Positions 8,695 through 18,286 of a stretch of DNA of 64,000 bases are shown here, one piece after another (position 1 is the first letter of the stretch; the number at the start of each line of letters is the position of its first letter). The notes under the pieces are model-generated. The model was given only the letters and a program-made list of their open reading frames with translations. It had not been told where the DNA came from and ran no database searches. Source of the DNA: Streptomyces sp. NRRL F-4489 (GTDB lineage: Bacteria; Actinomycetota; Actinomycetes; Streptomycetales; Streptomycetaceae). The position numbers were made by a program, and so were the translations under genes. The stretch covers positions 16,892 through 80,891 of the forward strand of contig NZ_LLZI01000135.1 of the NCBI RefSeq assembly GCF_001509485.1, read 5' to 3'.

Positions 8695-9153
8695 GTGCCG
8701 CTCCCCACCCTTGTGCCGCCACCTGTCCGGCGCGACGACGTGACCGTTGCGCGGTGGACGCGCTGGCTTGTCGCGTTCGTATGCGGCGGGCCGCTCGTCG
8801 TACTCGGCCTGTGCGCCGTCGCGCACGGGGCGGCGGCGCGGCCGAACGAGCCGGCTCCAGCCGCCACCGTGGCCGCCATCGCCAGCGCTACGACCACCGC
8901 CACCGCCACGGCGGGCGACGTGGAGCCGCACGCACCCCACCCCCACGAGGGGAACGAGGAGTGCTTCCCGGAACGGGCCCTGTCCGCGCCGGCCCGAACG
9001 GCGGAGCGGTCCCCCGGGGACACGGCGGGCCCCGTCGCCGGCGCCCTCGCCGTCGTACGACCCTCGCGCAACCGGCGTCCTCGTCCATGCCGTCGCCGCA
9101 GGGCACGCACGGGCCGGACAGTGCTCGGGCACAGCTGCCGGTGGCGCATCTAG
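8695..9153 (+). CDS. Small exported protein with His/Cys segment, unknown function
   Basis: A 152-residue protein read from GTG 8695, which has a GGAGG ribosome binding site 4-6 bp upstream. A longer ORF reaches back to 8512 but adds only Pro/Ala-rich sequence. Seen: a membrane segment or signal anchor ([20 protein letters not shown], residues ~24-43), a Thr/Ala-rich linker, [16 protein letters not shown], and a basic Arg-rich C-terminus. The layout matches the gene at 7988. Function is unknown; a role with the downstream transporter is conjecture. Confidence 0.45.
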   Translation: MPLPTLVPPPVRRDDVTVARWTRWLVAFVCGGPLVVLGLCAVAHGAAARPNEPAPAATVAAIASATTTATATAGDVEPHAPHPHEGNEECFPERALSAPARTAERSPGDTAGPVAGALAVVRPSRNRRPRPCRRRRARTGRTVLGHSCRWRI

Positions 9154-9304
9154 ATCACTCGCTCGCAGTCGGCCCCGCCGACTGCCGCGTCCACGGATCC
9201 ACGCACCCGGACCGGCCACCGACCACCGTCCGGCCGGCCGACCGTCCTGGATCCCCGGCGCGAGATGGGCATGCCCTGGCATTCATCGAGCGAGAGCGAA
9301 AGAA

Positions 9305-10468
9305 ATGCAGTCGAAAGAAATGCAGTGGAAGCAATCGCAGTCGAAGGAATTGCAGTCACTGGCGAACGCCGCTGCCACACCTGATCGTTCCGCACTGCCG
9401 GCGCTGGTGGGGAACACACCGCTGCTGCGGGTGTCCGAGCCGCTGGCTCCGGCGGGCCGCGGCTTCTGGGCGAAGCTGGAAGGCTTCAATCCGGGCGGAA
9501 TCAAGGACCGTCCGGGCCTGTACATGGTCGAGCGGGCCCGTGCCCGCGGCGATCTGCGGCCCGGCGGGCGCATCGTCGAATCCACCAGCGGGACCCTCGG
9601 TCTCGGCCTCGCGCTGGCCGGGATGGTGTACGGCCACCCCGTCACCCTGGTCACCGACCCCGGCCTGGAGCCGTCCATGACGCGGCTGCTCAGCGTCTAC
9701 GGCGCCCAGGTCGACATCGTCACCGATCCCCATCCGACGGGCGGTTGGCAGCAGGCGCGGCGCGACCGGGTCAGCAACCTGCTCGCCCGGCACCCGCACT
9801 CCTGGTGCCCGGACCAGTACAACAACCCCGACAACACCGCCGCGTACACCCCGCTGGCCCTCGAACTCGCCTACGGGCTGGGCCATATCGACGTACTGGT
9901 CTGCAGCGTCGGCACCGGCGGGCACTCGGCCGGCGTGGGCCGCGTGCTGCGCCAGCTCTATCCGGACATCCGGATCGTCGGTGTGGACACCGTCGGCTCG
10001 ACCATCTTCGGGCAGCCCGCGCGCACCCGGCTGATGCGCGGTCTGGGCTCCAGCATCTACCCGCGCAACGTGGCCTACGACTCCTTCAGCGAGGTCCACT
10101 GGGTCGCCCCGCACGAGGCGGTGTGGACCTGCCGCCGGCTCGCGGCCTCGCACTACGCCACCGGAGGCTGGAGCGTGGGCGCGGTGGCGCTGGTGGCCGG
10201 CTGGCTGGCGCGCACCCTGCCCGCCGCCATGCGGATCGCGGCGGTCTTCCCCGACGGGCCGCAGCGCTACCTGGGCACGGTGTACGACGACGACTACTGC
10301 GCCGCGCACGGACTCCTGGACGTACCACCGCCCGCCGAACCGGACGTGATCGGCCGCGCCGACGAGAAGGAAGTCCACCACTGGACCCGGTGCACGGACG
10401 TCGCCGACCCGCTCACCCTCGGCACCGCCACCGCCACCGGCACCGGCACCGCGGAGGACGCCACGTGA
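9305..10468 (+). CDS. PLP-dependent cysteine synthase-like enzyme
   Basis: A 387-residue fold-type II PLP enzyme. The PLP lysine is in [10 protein letters not shown] (K67). The usual substrate loop TSGNTG reads [15 protein letters not shown], and the phosphate-binding glycine loop is [12 protein letters not shown]. Canonical O-acetylserine sulfhydrylases are ~310 residues; this one has a ~25-residue repetitive N-terminus and a longer C-terminus. In the family, such relatives make diaminopropionate (SbnA type) or other beta-substituted alanines for siderophores and metallophores. It overlaps the MFS gene by 4 bp (GTGA), so the product is plausibly made here and exported or imported by that protein. 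There is no SbnB-like partner in the window, so the exact reaction is open. Confidence 0.8.
   Translation: MQSKEMQWKQSQSKELQSLANAAATPDRSALPALVGNTPLLRVSEPLAPAGRGFWAKLEGFNPGGIKDRPGLYMVERARARGDLRPGGRIVESTSGTLGLGLALAGMVYGHPVTLVTDPGLEPSMTRLLSVYGAQVDIVTDPHPTGGWQQARRDRVSNLLARHPHSWCPDQYNNPDNTAAYTPLALELAYGLGHIDVLVCSVGTGGHSAGVGRVLRQLYPDIRIVGVDTVGSTIFGQPARTRLMRGLGSSIYPRNVAYDSFSEVHWVAPHEAVWTCRRLAASHYATGGWSVGAVALVAGWLARTLPAAMRIAAVFPDGPQRYLGTVYDDDYCAAHGLLDVPPPAEPDVIGRADEKEVHHWTRCTDVADPLTLGTATATGTGTAEDAT
9307..9360 (+). repeat. Three imperfect 15-bp repeats at the 5' end of the PLP-enzyme gene
   Basis: Just after the ATG, units of the type tcgaaagaaatgcag recur three times and encode a Gln/Lys/Ser-rich tail ([16 protein letters not shown]). 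The base composition is much lower in GC than the surroundings. The number of units may vary between strains; there are also several possible ATG starts inside. Confidence 0.6.
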
Positions 10469-11763
10469 AGGGGATCCTCGCGCAGACGCGTTCGTACGAG
10501 CGCAGCGTCCAGCTGCTGATGGTCAATCAGTTCACCATCAATCTCGGCTTCTACATGCTGATGCCGTACCTGGCCGCCCACCTGTCCGGCGCCCTCGGAC
10601 TCGCCGGCTGGATGGTCGGACTCGTTCTGGGCGTGCGGAACTTCAGCCAGCAGGGCATGTTCCTGGTCGGCGGAACGCTCGCCGACCGGCTCGGCTACAA
10701 GCCCGTGATCGTCGCGGGCTGCGTGCTGCGCACCGCGGGCTTCGCGACGCTCGGCCTGGTGGACTCGCTGCCCGCGCTGGTCGCCGCCTCGGCCGCGACC
10801 GGGCTCGCGGGCGCGCTGTTCAACCCGGCGGTGCGCGCCTACCTCACCGCGGACGCGGGTGAGCGCAGGGTGGAGGCGTTCGCGCTGTTCAACGTCTTCT
10901 ACCAGGCGGGAATTCTGCTGGGGCCGCTCGTGGGCATGGTGCTGACCGGCGTGGACTTCCGCGCGACGTGCCTGGTGGCGGCCGGCGTCTTCGCGCTGCT
11001 GTCGGTCGTGCAGATCCGCGCGCTGCCCGCCCGCCGGGCGGAGAACGGCGAGCGGCGGCCGGGCGCCGGTCCGGAGGGCGTACTCGCGCAGTGGCGCGCC
11101 ATCCTCGCCAACCGGCCGTTCCTGCTCTTCTCCGTGGCCATGATCGGCTCCTATGTGCTGTCCTTCCAGGTCTACCTGGCGCTGCCGCTGGAGGTACGCA
11201 GGCTCGGCGGTGCGGACGAGGCCGGGACGGCGGGGGTCGCCATCCTGTTCGCCGTCTCCGGGCTGAGCACGATCCTCGGCCAGACACGGGTGACCGCGTG
11301 GTGCAAGGCCCGCTACGAGCCCGGCCAGGCGCTGGCCCGGGGCCTGGCCGTGATGGGCGCCGCGTTCGTGCCCCTGCTGGTGGCCGCCGCCGCGCCCGTA
11401 CCCGGGCCCGGCGTCAGCCGCTGGCTGCTCGCCGTCGTACCCCCCGCCCTGGCCGCACTCCTCCTCGCCCTCGGCACGATGATCGCCTACCCCTTCGAGA
11501 TGGACACCCTCGTCCGCCTCGCCGGCGACCGGCTCGTCGCCACCCACTACGGGCTCTACAACACCATCTGCGGTATCGGCATCACCCTCGGGAACCTCCT
11601 GACCGGCGCGGTACTGGACGCCGCCCGTTCCGCGGGCCTGTCCGCCCTGCCATGGATCTCGCTGTCCGCCCTCGGCCTGGCATGCGCCACCGCCGTGCAC
11701 GGCCTGCACCGCACCGGCCGCCTCACGGCCCCCAGGCCACAACCGCGGCCCGCAACAACCTGA
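10465..11763 (+). CDS. MFS transporter
   Basis: A 432-residue membrane protein with 12 predicted hydrophobic segments and the MFS loop 2-3 motif in [13 protein letters not shown]. The N-terminal half starts with [20 protein letters not shown]. It begins at GTG 10465 and overlaps the stop of the PLP enzyme by 4 bp, a sign of translational coupling. It resembles the YfcJ/MdtH-like exporters often placed beside small-metabolite biosynthesis genes. I infer it exports the product of the upstream enzyme; direction and substrate cannot be read. Confidence 0.85.
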   Translation: MKGILAQTRSYERSVQLLMVNQFTINLGFYMLMPYLAAHLSGALGLAGWMVGLVLGVRNFSQQGMFLVGGTLADRLGYKPVIVAGCVLRTAGFATLGLVDSLPALVAASAATGLAGALFNPAVRAYLTADAGERRVEAFALFNVFYQAGILLGPLVGMVLTGVDFRATCLVAAGVFALLSVVQIRALPARRAENGERRPGAGPEGVLAQWRAILANRPFLLFSVAMIGSYVLSFQVYLALPLEVRRLGGADEAGTAGVAILFAVSGLSTILGQTRVTAWCKARYEPGQALARGLAVMGAAFVPLLVAAAAPVPGPGVSRWLLAVVPPALAALLLALGTMIAYPFEMDTLVRLAGDRLVATHYGLYNTICGIGITLGNLLTGAVLDAARSAGLSALPWISLSALGLACATAVHGLHRTGRLTAPRPQPRPATT

Positions 11764-12021
11764 CCCCGGACCGCCGGTAGGAGGGGCGGACGCCGACAGC
11801 GCCCGCCCCTCCCTCCCTGCCCCACCCGATCCGCCACCACCGCTCGACGGTGACCGCGCTTACACGCCGCGCTCATCCAACTCCCCTCACCCCAGCCGTA
11901 TTTCGTCCCCGCGCCCTAAAAGCGGAGCACCCCCAACGGGCCATATCGAGCTCCGCGTACGTACCGCACAGCAGATACGCCACTCGACAACATATGCCGG
12001 TCGCCGATATATATAGGCAGC

Positions 12022-12378
12022 ATGAGTGACCGACCGCTTCAGGAGCCGACGCTGCTCCTGCTCACCGCCCTGGCCGACGAGCCCAGGCATGGTTACGGAC
12101 TGATCCAGGAGATCGACGCGATCTCCCAGGGCCGCGTGCGGATGCGCACCGGCACTCTCTACGGCGCGCTGGACCGGCTGCTCCAGCAGGGCCTGATCCG
12201 GATCGAGCGCGAGGAGGTCGTCGACGGCCGGGCCCGCAAGGTCTACGCCCTCGCCGAGCCGGGGCGTTCCACGCTGGCCGCCGAGATGGAGCGGCTGCGC
12301 GCCGTCGTCGCCGAGGCGGAGCGCCGGATGGCCGCCCGTAACGTCCCCGCCGTCCGCGCGAAAGGTGCCCTGGCATGA
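12022..12378 (+). CDS. PadR-family transcriptional regulator
   Basis: A 118-residue PadR regulator. The winged helix starts at QEPTLLLLTALADEPRHGYG, followed by the typical GTLYGALDRLLQQGLIRIER wing and a short dimerisation helix. It probably represses its own operon: the stop overlaps the ATG of the next gene by 4 bp. An AT-rich stretch (gatatatatagg, ~12007-12018) lies just ahead of the start and is a likely promoter/operator. Confidence 0.9.
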   Translation: MSDRPLQEPTLLLLTALADEPRHGYGLIQEIDAISQGRVRMRTGTLYGALDRLLQQGLIRIEREEVVDGRARKVYALAEPGRSTLAAEMERLRAVVAEAERRMAARNVPAVRAKGALA

Positions 12379-13307
12379 CGGAGCAGCACGCGCCGCGCCC
12401 CTTCCGCTGGGCCCTGCGCTGCCACCCGGCCGCCTACCGCGCCGAGCACGAAGCCGAGTTGAGCGCGATCTACGCCGAGGCCACCAAGGACGCCGGTACC
12501 CTCGGCCGGCTGCGGGAGGCGCTCGACGTCGCCGGCCACGGCCTGCGGCGGCGCACCGGCGTGGGCTCCGACCGGACCGCCGGCCAGGTCCTGGCGCATG
12601 CGGCACCGCTGACGGTCGCCATCGCGACGGGCGGCAGCGTGGCGAACCTGTTGTGGTTCTTCGCCCCCGGCGTCCGGGTCCCGCACGCGGCCTCCCTCCC
12701 GGGCGTGCTCCTCCTGGCCAACCAGGGCCTCATGGCGCTGCTCTGGCTGGCGGCCCTCGCCGCCGTCTGGACCGGGCGCTGGACCGCCGCCCGGACGCTG
12801 GTCGTATCGGCGACCGCCCTACGACTGGCCGACCTCCCCCTGCTCCTGCTCGCCCACCTCTTCGCCGGCACCTACGCGAGCGCCGCGCTGAACCTGGCCG
12901 TGCCGCTGCTCACCGGCGCCGTCGTCCTCGCCGCCCCCAGGGACCTGCTCGCCCCCTCCCGGCCACAGCGCACCGCGATCGCGGGCACCACCGCGCTGGC
13001 CGTCGCACTGTGGGTGGCGCTGCTCGTCAGCGTCTACCACCCCCTGACGGGCGGCCCGCTGATCACCCATACGCTCTGGGCCGGAGCCTTCGCGGTCGCT
13101 CTGCTCTTCAGCAGGCGTGACCGGCTGCCCGCCGCGGGTCTGTCGGTGGCCCTGCTTCCCGTCGCACTGCAGATGACGGCGGTGCTGCTCCACCCGCTCT
13201 CCCCCGCGGGCGTGGGCGCCCTGCTCGTGGTGGTGCTCAGCAGCGCGGTCTCTCTCGTCCGCGCCCGCCGTCGCCGCGTCCAGGTGCCGCCACCGACCGC
13301 GGCATAA
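12375..13307 (+). CDS. Integral membrane protein paired with PadR
   Basis: A 310-residue protein with a soluble N-terminal ~75 residues (FRWALRCHPAAYRAEHEAEL, a pattern common in actinobacterial membrane proteins next to PadR genes) followed by about seven hydrophobic segments and a basic C-terminal end. It overlaps the PadR gene by 4 bp, so they are co-translated. No transport or enzyme motif was found. The family is mostly annotated as hypothetical. Confidence 0.8.
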   Translation: MTEQHAPRPFRWALRCHPAAYRAEHEAELSAIYAEATKDAGTLGRLREALDVAGHGLRRRTGVGSDRTAGQVLAHAAPLTVAIATGGSVANLLWFFAPGVRVPHAASLPGVLLLANQGLMALLWLAALAAVWTGRWTAARTLVVSATALRLADLPLLLLAHLFAGTYASAALNLAVPLLTGAVVLAAPRDLLAPSRPQRTAIAGTTALAVALWVALLVSVYHPLTGGPLITHTLWAGAFAVALLFSRRDRLPAAGLSVALLPVALQMTAVLLHPLSPAGVGALLVVVLSSAVSLVRARRRRVQVPPPTAA

Positions 13308-13609
13308 CGGGCTCCAAGGCCGGTCGGCAGCACCAGCCGGCCACCACGCCGGGCCGCCGGCCGAAGGCCGTTCACTCCCATCTCGAACGCCTGGAGAGGG
13401 AGACAGCCGATCCGATCCGGCCGGCATCCCCATCTCACGTGTCACGCCCGGGAACATTCGCAGGGACGCACTCGATACCTGACCACCGGTTCGCTTCCAT
13501 GCCGCTCCACATCCTCAACAACGACGGAAGACCTGCGATGACCAGGCGGCAATGCACCGGCGAATTCAAGATCAAACAAATAAAGAAGAAGATCAGGGGA
13601 CTCCTGGGC

Positions 13610-13888
13610 CAGCCATACGCCCAAGGTCGTCGAGCTCAAGGAACGCCTGACTCAGCAGGGCGAGAGCCTTGCCGAGCTCACCACGTTCAAGGGACTCGCC
13701 GTCTCGCGCTTGGCCGCACAGCACGACGAGACCGTGCGTCTACGGGCACGGGTCGCAGTCCTCTCGCCGTCCGCACCAATGATCCCCTCAACGCCCATTA
13801 CCTCGACCGGCGCGCCACCGCCTTCGTCAACCGCCTCGCGGCGGCCGCGGAGGGCGTCGGTCATACCCCTCCACCCGCCTTGTGGCCC
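13610..13888 (+). pseudogene. Remnant of a coiled-coil protein, unknown family
   Basis: A short reading VVELKERLTQQGESLAELTT followed by FKGLAVSRLAAQHDETVRLR has the heptad composition of a coiled coil, then shifts frame to NAHYLDRRATAFVNRLAAAA. It resembles the C-terminal part of small accessory proteins seen beside mobile elements (DUF6262-like), but the match is from memory and weak. There is no start with a ribosome binding site. The rest of 13308-13609 shows nothing assignable. Confidence 0.35.
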
Positions 13889-13891
13889 GTC

Positions 13892-14758
13892 TCAGGAAAA
13901 CTTGTACCCGGCGAAGTCGGCGACACGGACGTACCCAATGCGCTGGTAGAGGGCATTGCTGGTGGGGTTGTCCGGGTCCGTGAACAGGACAACGTCTGTC
14001 GCGCCCGCGGCCAGCGCTGCCCTGCTCGCCTCGACCGTCACAGCGCCCGCGTAGCCATGGCCCCGGAGGTTGGCCGGGGTGTAGACGGGGTCCACCCGGA
14101 CCATGCCGCCGACGATCGAGGTCGCGGCCGCCATCGAGACGGGGGTGCCCTCCAAGGTCTCCCAGAACGTGAAGTGCCTGTCGCCGAAGCGCGAGTCGTC
14201 CCAGGAGCCGGCATCGATCAAGTCGATGGAACGCTGTTCCCCGACATCGACGCAGAACTCACGGCACCAGCGCACGACTTGCTCACGGTCCTGCCCGCCT
14301 GCGATGCGCCCCCGGCCCTCTGGGCGCGGCTGCGGTGGGGTGAGCGTGCCGAGACGGTAGAGATGGGTCCGCCAGAAAAGTACCGGTGCTGCGCTCGTGT
14401 GCCGCTGCCATGACTCGGCGAAAGCACCGGCCGTGTCGTGGTCCGCGATGACGTCGGAGGGCGAGTGTCCGAGGCCGGCCAGGTGAGCAGCGAGGGCGTC
14501 GGTCTGCTCGGCAGAGAGGGGAGTGAGGCCCAGGCGGCCGCGCGGAGTGAGATAGAAGATCGCGCGGACTTCGCCTCCTGCCTCCAGCCGGCCGAAGACG
14601 GGGGCTTCGGCGTCGTGTTGGACTGTCCCGCGTATCCGCAGTTTCTCGATGTCCGTCAGCGGCGTGTTGTGCAGGGCGGGCCGCGAGCGCAGGAAGTCCC
14701 CGGCTCGGGCGAGGAAGCCGTCGACGTCTTGGGTGAGGTGCCAGTCATCCGGGAGCAT
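13892..14758 (-). CDS. GNAT family N-acetyltransferase
   Basis: A 288-residue acetyltransferase. The C-terminal ~110 residues form the GNAT domain: VDPVYTPANLRGHGYAGAVT contains the R/QxxGxG/A acetyl-CoA loop, followed by VVLFTDPDNPTSNALYQRIG, the classic Asn/Tyr region. The N-terminal ~150 residues are a second, degenerate acetyltransferase-like half common in actinobacterial two-domain GNATs. The start is ATG 14758 (MLPDDWHLTQ); the upstream 15-codon extension overlaps unrelated sequence. Confidence 0.82.
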   Translation of the reverse strand: MLPDDWHLTQDVDGFLARAGDFLRSRPALHNTPLTDIEKLRIRGTVQHDAEAPVFGRLEAGGEVRAIFYLTPRGRLGLTPLSAEQTDALAAHLAGLGHSPSDVIADHDTAGAFAESWQRHTSAAPVLFWRTHLYRLGTLTPPQPRPEGRGRIAGGQDREQVVRWCREFCVDVGEQRSIDLIDAGSWDDSRFGDRHFTFWETLEGTPVSMAAATSIVGGMVRVDPVYTPANLRGHGYAGAVTVEASRAALAAGATDVVLFTDPDNPTSNALYQRIGYVRVADFAGYKFS

Positions 14759-15034
14759 GCTCCATGGTCCCGGATGACCTCGGCTCGGGGAGCACTTGCT
14801 CAACGCCTTTCAGTCGCGTGGTGTAGCCGCTCCGGATCAGTCGCGAGTTCGGGTCTTCCCCCGTGCCAGAGCGGAGGCGTCCACCTCGCCCCGCAGGCGC
14901 GATCAGAGCGGTATCCGACCGGCAGCGAGCGCGAAGAGACATCCCACGGCATCGCCGCCGGAGAGCTGCCCGGCAGCTGGCCCAGCGACTGGCAGATCGG
15001 AACGATCACCTCTATCGAGGGCCGGCCGGTCGTC

Positions 15035-15088
15035 GTATGGACTCCACCTACCGTACGGACTCCACCTACCGTGCGGACTCCACCGATC
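15035..15088 (+). repeat. Three tandem 18-bp repeats
   Basis: gtatggactccacctacc is followed directly by a copy differing at one base and a third, more diverged copy. In the frame leading to the nitroreductase-like tail they encode (V)RTPPT units. Eighteen-bp units keep any reading frame, so copy number could change without a frameshift. Confidence 0.75.
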
Positions 15089-15181
15089 CATCGGGCTCGG
15101 CGGCCGCCCGGCTCGGGCGCGCCTCCTGGCCGGCTGCTGCCCGGGCCGCCCGCCGCCCCCCTGCGGGCGTCGGACTACGCC

Positions 15182-15496
15182 ATGCACAATCACGACCTCA
15201 CGCACGCCGCCGTGCCCGCCCTGTCCTGGCACCCGGAGCGTGACCTCGGCCGGCACGGACCCCACGCGCTGCGCCGCGCCCACCTGCGGACCGGCGCCCT
15301 GGGGGCCCGGCTCCACCTGGCGGCCGAGGCCGCGGGGCTGGGCAGCGGGCTGCTGCTCGGGGTGGACCTGCGGGCGCTGGACCGCGCCCTCAGCGGCGAC
15401 GAGGCCGGGGGCCCGGGCCCCCGCACCGGTCTGGCCGTGGCCCTCGGCCCCCGCCTGCCCGGCCGCGCCGCCCTCCGCGCCCGCCTCCTCCCCTGA
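15182..15496 (+). pseudogene. C-terminal fragment of a nitroreductase-like protein
   Basis: The ~100 codons to the stop at 15496 read like the last third of an FMN-dependent nitroreductase/SagB-type oxidase: HALRRAHLRTGALGARLHLA is followed by AEAAGLGSGLLLGVDL. The N-terminal FMN-binding parts are absent, and the upstream in-frame sequence is the 18-bp tandem repeat region. ATG 15182 has no clear ribosome binding site. I take it as a truncated gene; a small real protein cannot be excluded. Confidence 0.4.
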
Positions 15497-15627
15497 CTCC
15501 GCCCCGGGCGGGGCGAGAGCCCGCGCCACCTGAAGCGCACGGCCTGCCGACGATGCGACCGTGAACTGCCCGAGCGTGAGCGGAGTTCGTCCGGGGCATC
15601 TCCTGGCGCGCGCCGCGGAAGGCGGAG

Positions 15628-16305
15628 TCACGGCAGGAGCGGACGGGTGGGGTGGGCCCGCAGCGCCTGCATCAGGCTGAGCGTCCGGACCGTTATCTCG
15701 CAGCGGCCGGCGATTTCCCGGCGAACGGGCCCCATCGCCGGTCGGGGATTGTGCAGGGTGACGTCGAGGTCGAAGGGCATGGCGACCAAGGTGGCACCGG
15801 TGTTCCCGTTCTGGACGGCGAAGAGCAGATGGGCGAGGAAATGCGTGCGGTCGCGCTCTTCTTCGCGGACGCGGACCCATGCGCCGTTCTCCTCGGCATG
15901 CGGGTCGGCGAACGCGCGGAACAGCGCCGTGGTGGCCTGCTGCCAGAATCCGCCGGCCGATATGCGGACTCCCAGGGTCGCGCTCAGCAGCCGTTTGAGT
16001 TCGGTGACCAGGAGGGGGACGGGTGCGGCTTTCCGCGTGAAGGTGTGGGTGGCGGCCCTGAGGACGGCCGCGTTCGGAATTCCCTGGGCGAGTTCCAGGG
16101 CTTTTCCGGCATGGAAGACGAGGGATCGCGGATCGATCGCCTGCTGGAATACGGCGGCGAGTTCCTCGGCCTGCGCCAGGTAGGCCGGGTCGGCCAGCCA
16201 GAAGTTCCGGTCGAAGTTGGTGGTCCGGCCCGGACCCGCGAGCGGGAGCGAACCGTTTCCGCCCTGGGGCGGTGCGACAGCGGTAGCGAGACCTCGGTGG
16301 GTCAA
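15628..16305 (-). CDS. Cyt-type delta-endotoxin homologue (pore-forming toxin)
   Basis: A 225-residue protein matching the Bacillus thuringiensis Cyt toxin family along its length, as far as I can recall that family: VFQQAIDPRSLVFHAGKALE, then QGIPNAAVL, a helical stretch ending SATLGVRISAG, NGAWVRVREEER, and the most telling part HLLFAVQNGNTGATLVAMP, closing with EITVRTLSLMQAL. Cyt proteins are single-domain alpha/beta toxins that insert into membranes. I place the start at TTG 16305 because an AAGGAGAGG ribosome binding site lies just upstream; ATG 16329 is the alternative but has no such site. No signal peptide, as in Cyt toxins. Monocistronic. Confidence 0.72.
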   Translation of the reverse strand: MTHRGLATAVAPPQGGNGSLPLAGPGRTTNFDRNFWLADPAYLAQAEELAAVFQQAIDPRSLVFHAGKALELAQGIPNAAVLRAATHTFTRKAAPVPLLVTELKRLLSATLGVRISAGGFWQQATTALFRAFADPHAEENGAWVRVREEERDRTHFLAHLLFAVQNGNTGATLVAMPFDLDVTLHNPRPAMGPVRREIAGRCEITVRTLSLMQALRAHPTRPLLP

Positions 16306-16873
16306 TGCGTGTCCTCTCCTTCGGTACATCCCTCTGGGTGCATGGATAGGTGCGCCGCCGTTCGGCGCCGGAGGCCGGCGCGCTCGCAGGCGAGGGGGGA
16401 TCCCTCGCACGATCTGTCCGATGCGGGTGGCGGTTTCCCGGCGCGTGGCCCGCGTGCGGTGCGGCATCAGGCGAGAGCCGCGGGGCGCGGGACGAAAGGG
16501 GGTTCGGGCTCCTCGTCGAGCGCGGTCGGCCGCGGACGGCGTGCCGCGCCGTTGGCCGGCCTCGGGGCCCGGCCCGGCGCGGCGCCGGGGGAAGGAACGG
16601 CACGCTAACGACCGCCGGTGAGCGATGTCGAGGTGCCGCGGAGGTGCGCGACGGAGCGCGGGCGCTCGGGGGGTGTGAGCGCGGCGGCAAACGCAACCAG
16701 GCGGCGCCCGGGGGGGCCCAGTGCGCCCGCGCTACTGTGCGCGATGCTGTGGCGGTGACTTGACTGTGGTCATGGCGAATCATTCCTCGTTGTTGGGTAA
16801 TGACCCTCCCGGTCCAGAAAACTGGATATGCCAAGGTAATGATTCGTCAGCACGTTCTTGGAGGCCCACGCCG
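16306..16873. other. Divergent intergenic region between the Cyt-like gene and the NsdA-like regulator
   Basis: About 570 bp. The stretch 16730-16830 is AT-richer than the surroundings (ccattcctcgttgttgggta region) and probably holds the promoter of the regulator at 16874. Long GC-rich ORFs here have shadow-like composition (Arg/Gly/Pro), and I call no gene. Confidence 0.4.
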
Positions 16874-18286
16874 ATGACCGGCCGCCCCGTCGTCCCACGT
16901 CAGAGCAATCAACGGCTGCGGTCGCTCATCCAGGAGGCGGTGGTGTCCAACTCGGCCCTCGCCCGGCAGGTGAACGTGTTGGGACAGGAGCAGGGGCTCG
17001 ATCTGCGGTACGACAAGACGTCGGTGAGCCGGTGGCTGCGCGGCCAGCAACCCCGGGGGCGGGTCCCGGCCATCATCGCCGAGGCCCTGAGCAGCAGGCT
17101 CGGGCGCACCGTGTCCACCGACGAGATCGGGATGGCCAACGGCAACAGCGTGACCTGCGGTGTCGGCCTGCACTTCGCGGCCGATGTGGCGGACGCGCTG
17201 GAGCAGGTCCGCGAACTGTGGCAGATGGACGCGGAGTCGAGTGAGGCGCTGTCCGGTACGACGATGGGGGCGTCCGCGCTGGTCGAACCCACCCGGGACT
17301 GGCTGATCAGCGCGGTGGACCCGGAAGTGGCCAGGAGCCACCGGCTGGGGCCGCGAGCCGGGCCGGACGAGGTCGAGCTGGTGCTGATGACCACCCGGGC
17401 GCTCGCGGAACTCGACCACAGGATGGGGGGCGGGTACGTGCGCCCGGTGCTGGTGTCGTGCCTGCACAGCGTGGTGTCGGGGTTACTGGGCGGGAGTTAC
17501 GGCGAGGCCACCGGGCGGCAGCTCTTCGCCGCGGCCGCGCGGCTGACGGAGCTCGCCGGGTACACCGCGATGGACACCGGCCGGCCCGGCCTGGCGCAGC
17601 GGTACTACATCCAGGCGGTGCGCCTCGCGCAGGCGGCGGACGAGCGGTGCTTCGGCGGTTATGTGCTCGCGTCGGGGCTGAGCCGGCTCGCGGTGGACGC
17701 GGGCTGCGCCCGGGAGGCCGTACAGCTCGCCCGCGCGGCGCAGGAGGGGACGCGCGGGCAGGCTCCACCGGCCGCACAGGCGCTGTTCTACGCGGCCGAG
17801 GCACGTGGCTACGCCCTGCTCGGCGACTCCCGGATGTTCGGAATACTCAGGGACAAGGCGCTGGAGGCGATGGCCCATGCGGACCCGGTCGGCGGACCCG
17901 AGTGGCTGAATCGTTTCAACCGGGCTTATCTAGCCGACGAGTTGGCGCACTGCTACCGCGACCTGCGGCAGCCGCGGCAGGCCGCCCGGCGGGCCGCCGA
18001 GGCGCTCGCCCGGCATCCGAGGTCGCTGGTGCGCCGGCGGACGATCGATCTGCTGCTGCTGGCGACGGCGCAGGTGCAGGCCGGTGAGGTGGAGGAGGGG
18101 TGCCGGGTGGCCGAGGAGGCCGTGGGCCTGCTGCGGCAGCTGCGGTCGGCGCTGGGCCGGCGCTATCTGGAGCGCTTCCTGGCGGCGCTCCGCCCGTACC
18201 GAGATACCGGACCGGCGTGCGAGTTCGACGCCCTGCTGAAGGAGAACGAAGCGCACGTCCCGGCCCAGCGCGTGAGCAGCGAATAG
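16874..18286 (+). CDS. NsdA-like transcriptional regulator (HTH plus TPR-like repeats)
   Basis: A 470-residue protein. The N-terminal ~75 residues hold a helix-turn-helix segment with the signature of this Streptomyces family (RLRSLIQEAVVSNSALARQV, then RYDKTSVSRWLRGQQPRG). The remaining ~380 residues are alpha-helical, Ala/Leu-rich and look like TPR-type repeats (for example GYTAMDTGRPGLAQRYYIQA). NsdA in S. coelicolor is a negative regulator of differentiation and antibiotic production; this is a relative, not necessarily the orthologue. The ATG follows a ggagg ribosome binding site at ~16860-16865. Its proximity to the Cyt-like and PKS genes is only suggestive. Confidence 0.8.
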   Translation: MTGRPVVPRQSNQRLRSLIQEAVVSNSALARQVNVLGQEQGLDLRYDKTSVSRWLRGQQPRGRVPAIIAEALSSRLGRTVSTDEIGMANGNSVTCGVGLHFAADVADALEQVRELWQMDAESSEALSGTTMGASALVEPTRDWLISAVDPEVARSHRLGPRAGPDEVELVLMTTRALAELDHRMGGGYVRPVLVSCLHSVVSGLLGGSYGEATGRQLFAAAARLTELAGYTAMDTGRPGLAQRYYIQAVRLAQAADERCFGGYVLASGLSRLAVDAGCAREAVQLARAAQEGTRGQAPPAAQALFYAAEARGYALLGDSRMFGILRDKALEAMAHADPVGGPEWLNRFNRAYLADELAHCYRDLRQPRQAARRAAEALARHPRSLVRRRTIDLLLLATAQVQAGEVEEGCRVAEEAVGLLRQLRSALGRRYLERFLAALRPYRDTGPACEFDALLKENEAHVPAQRVSSE

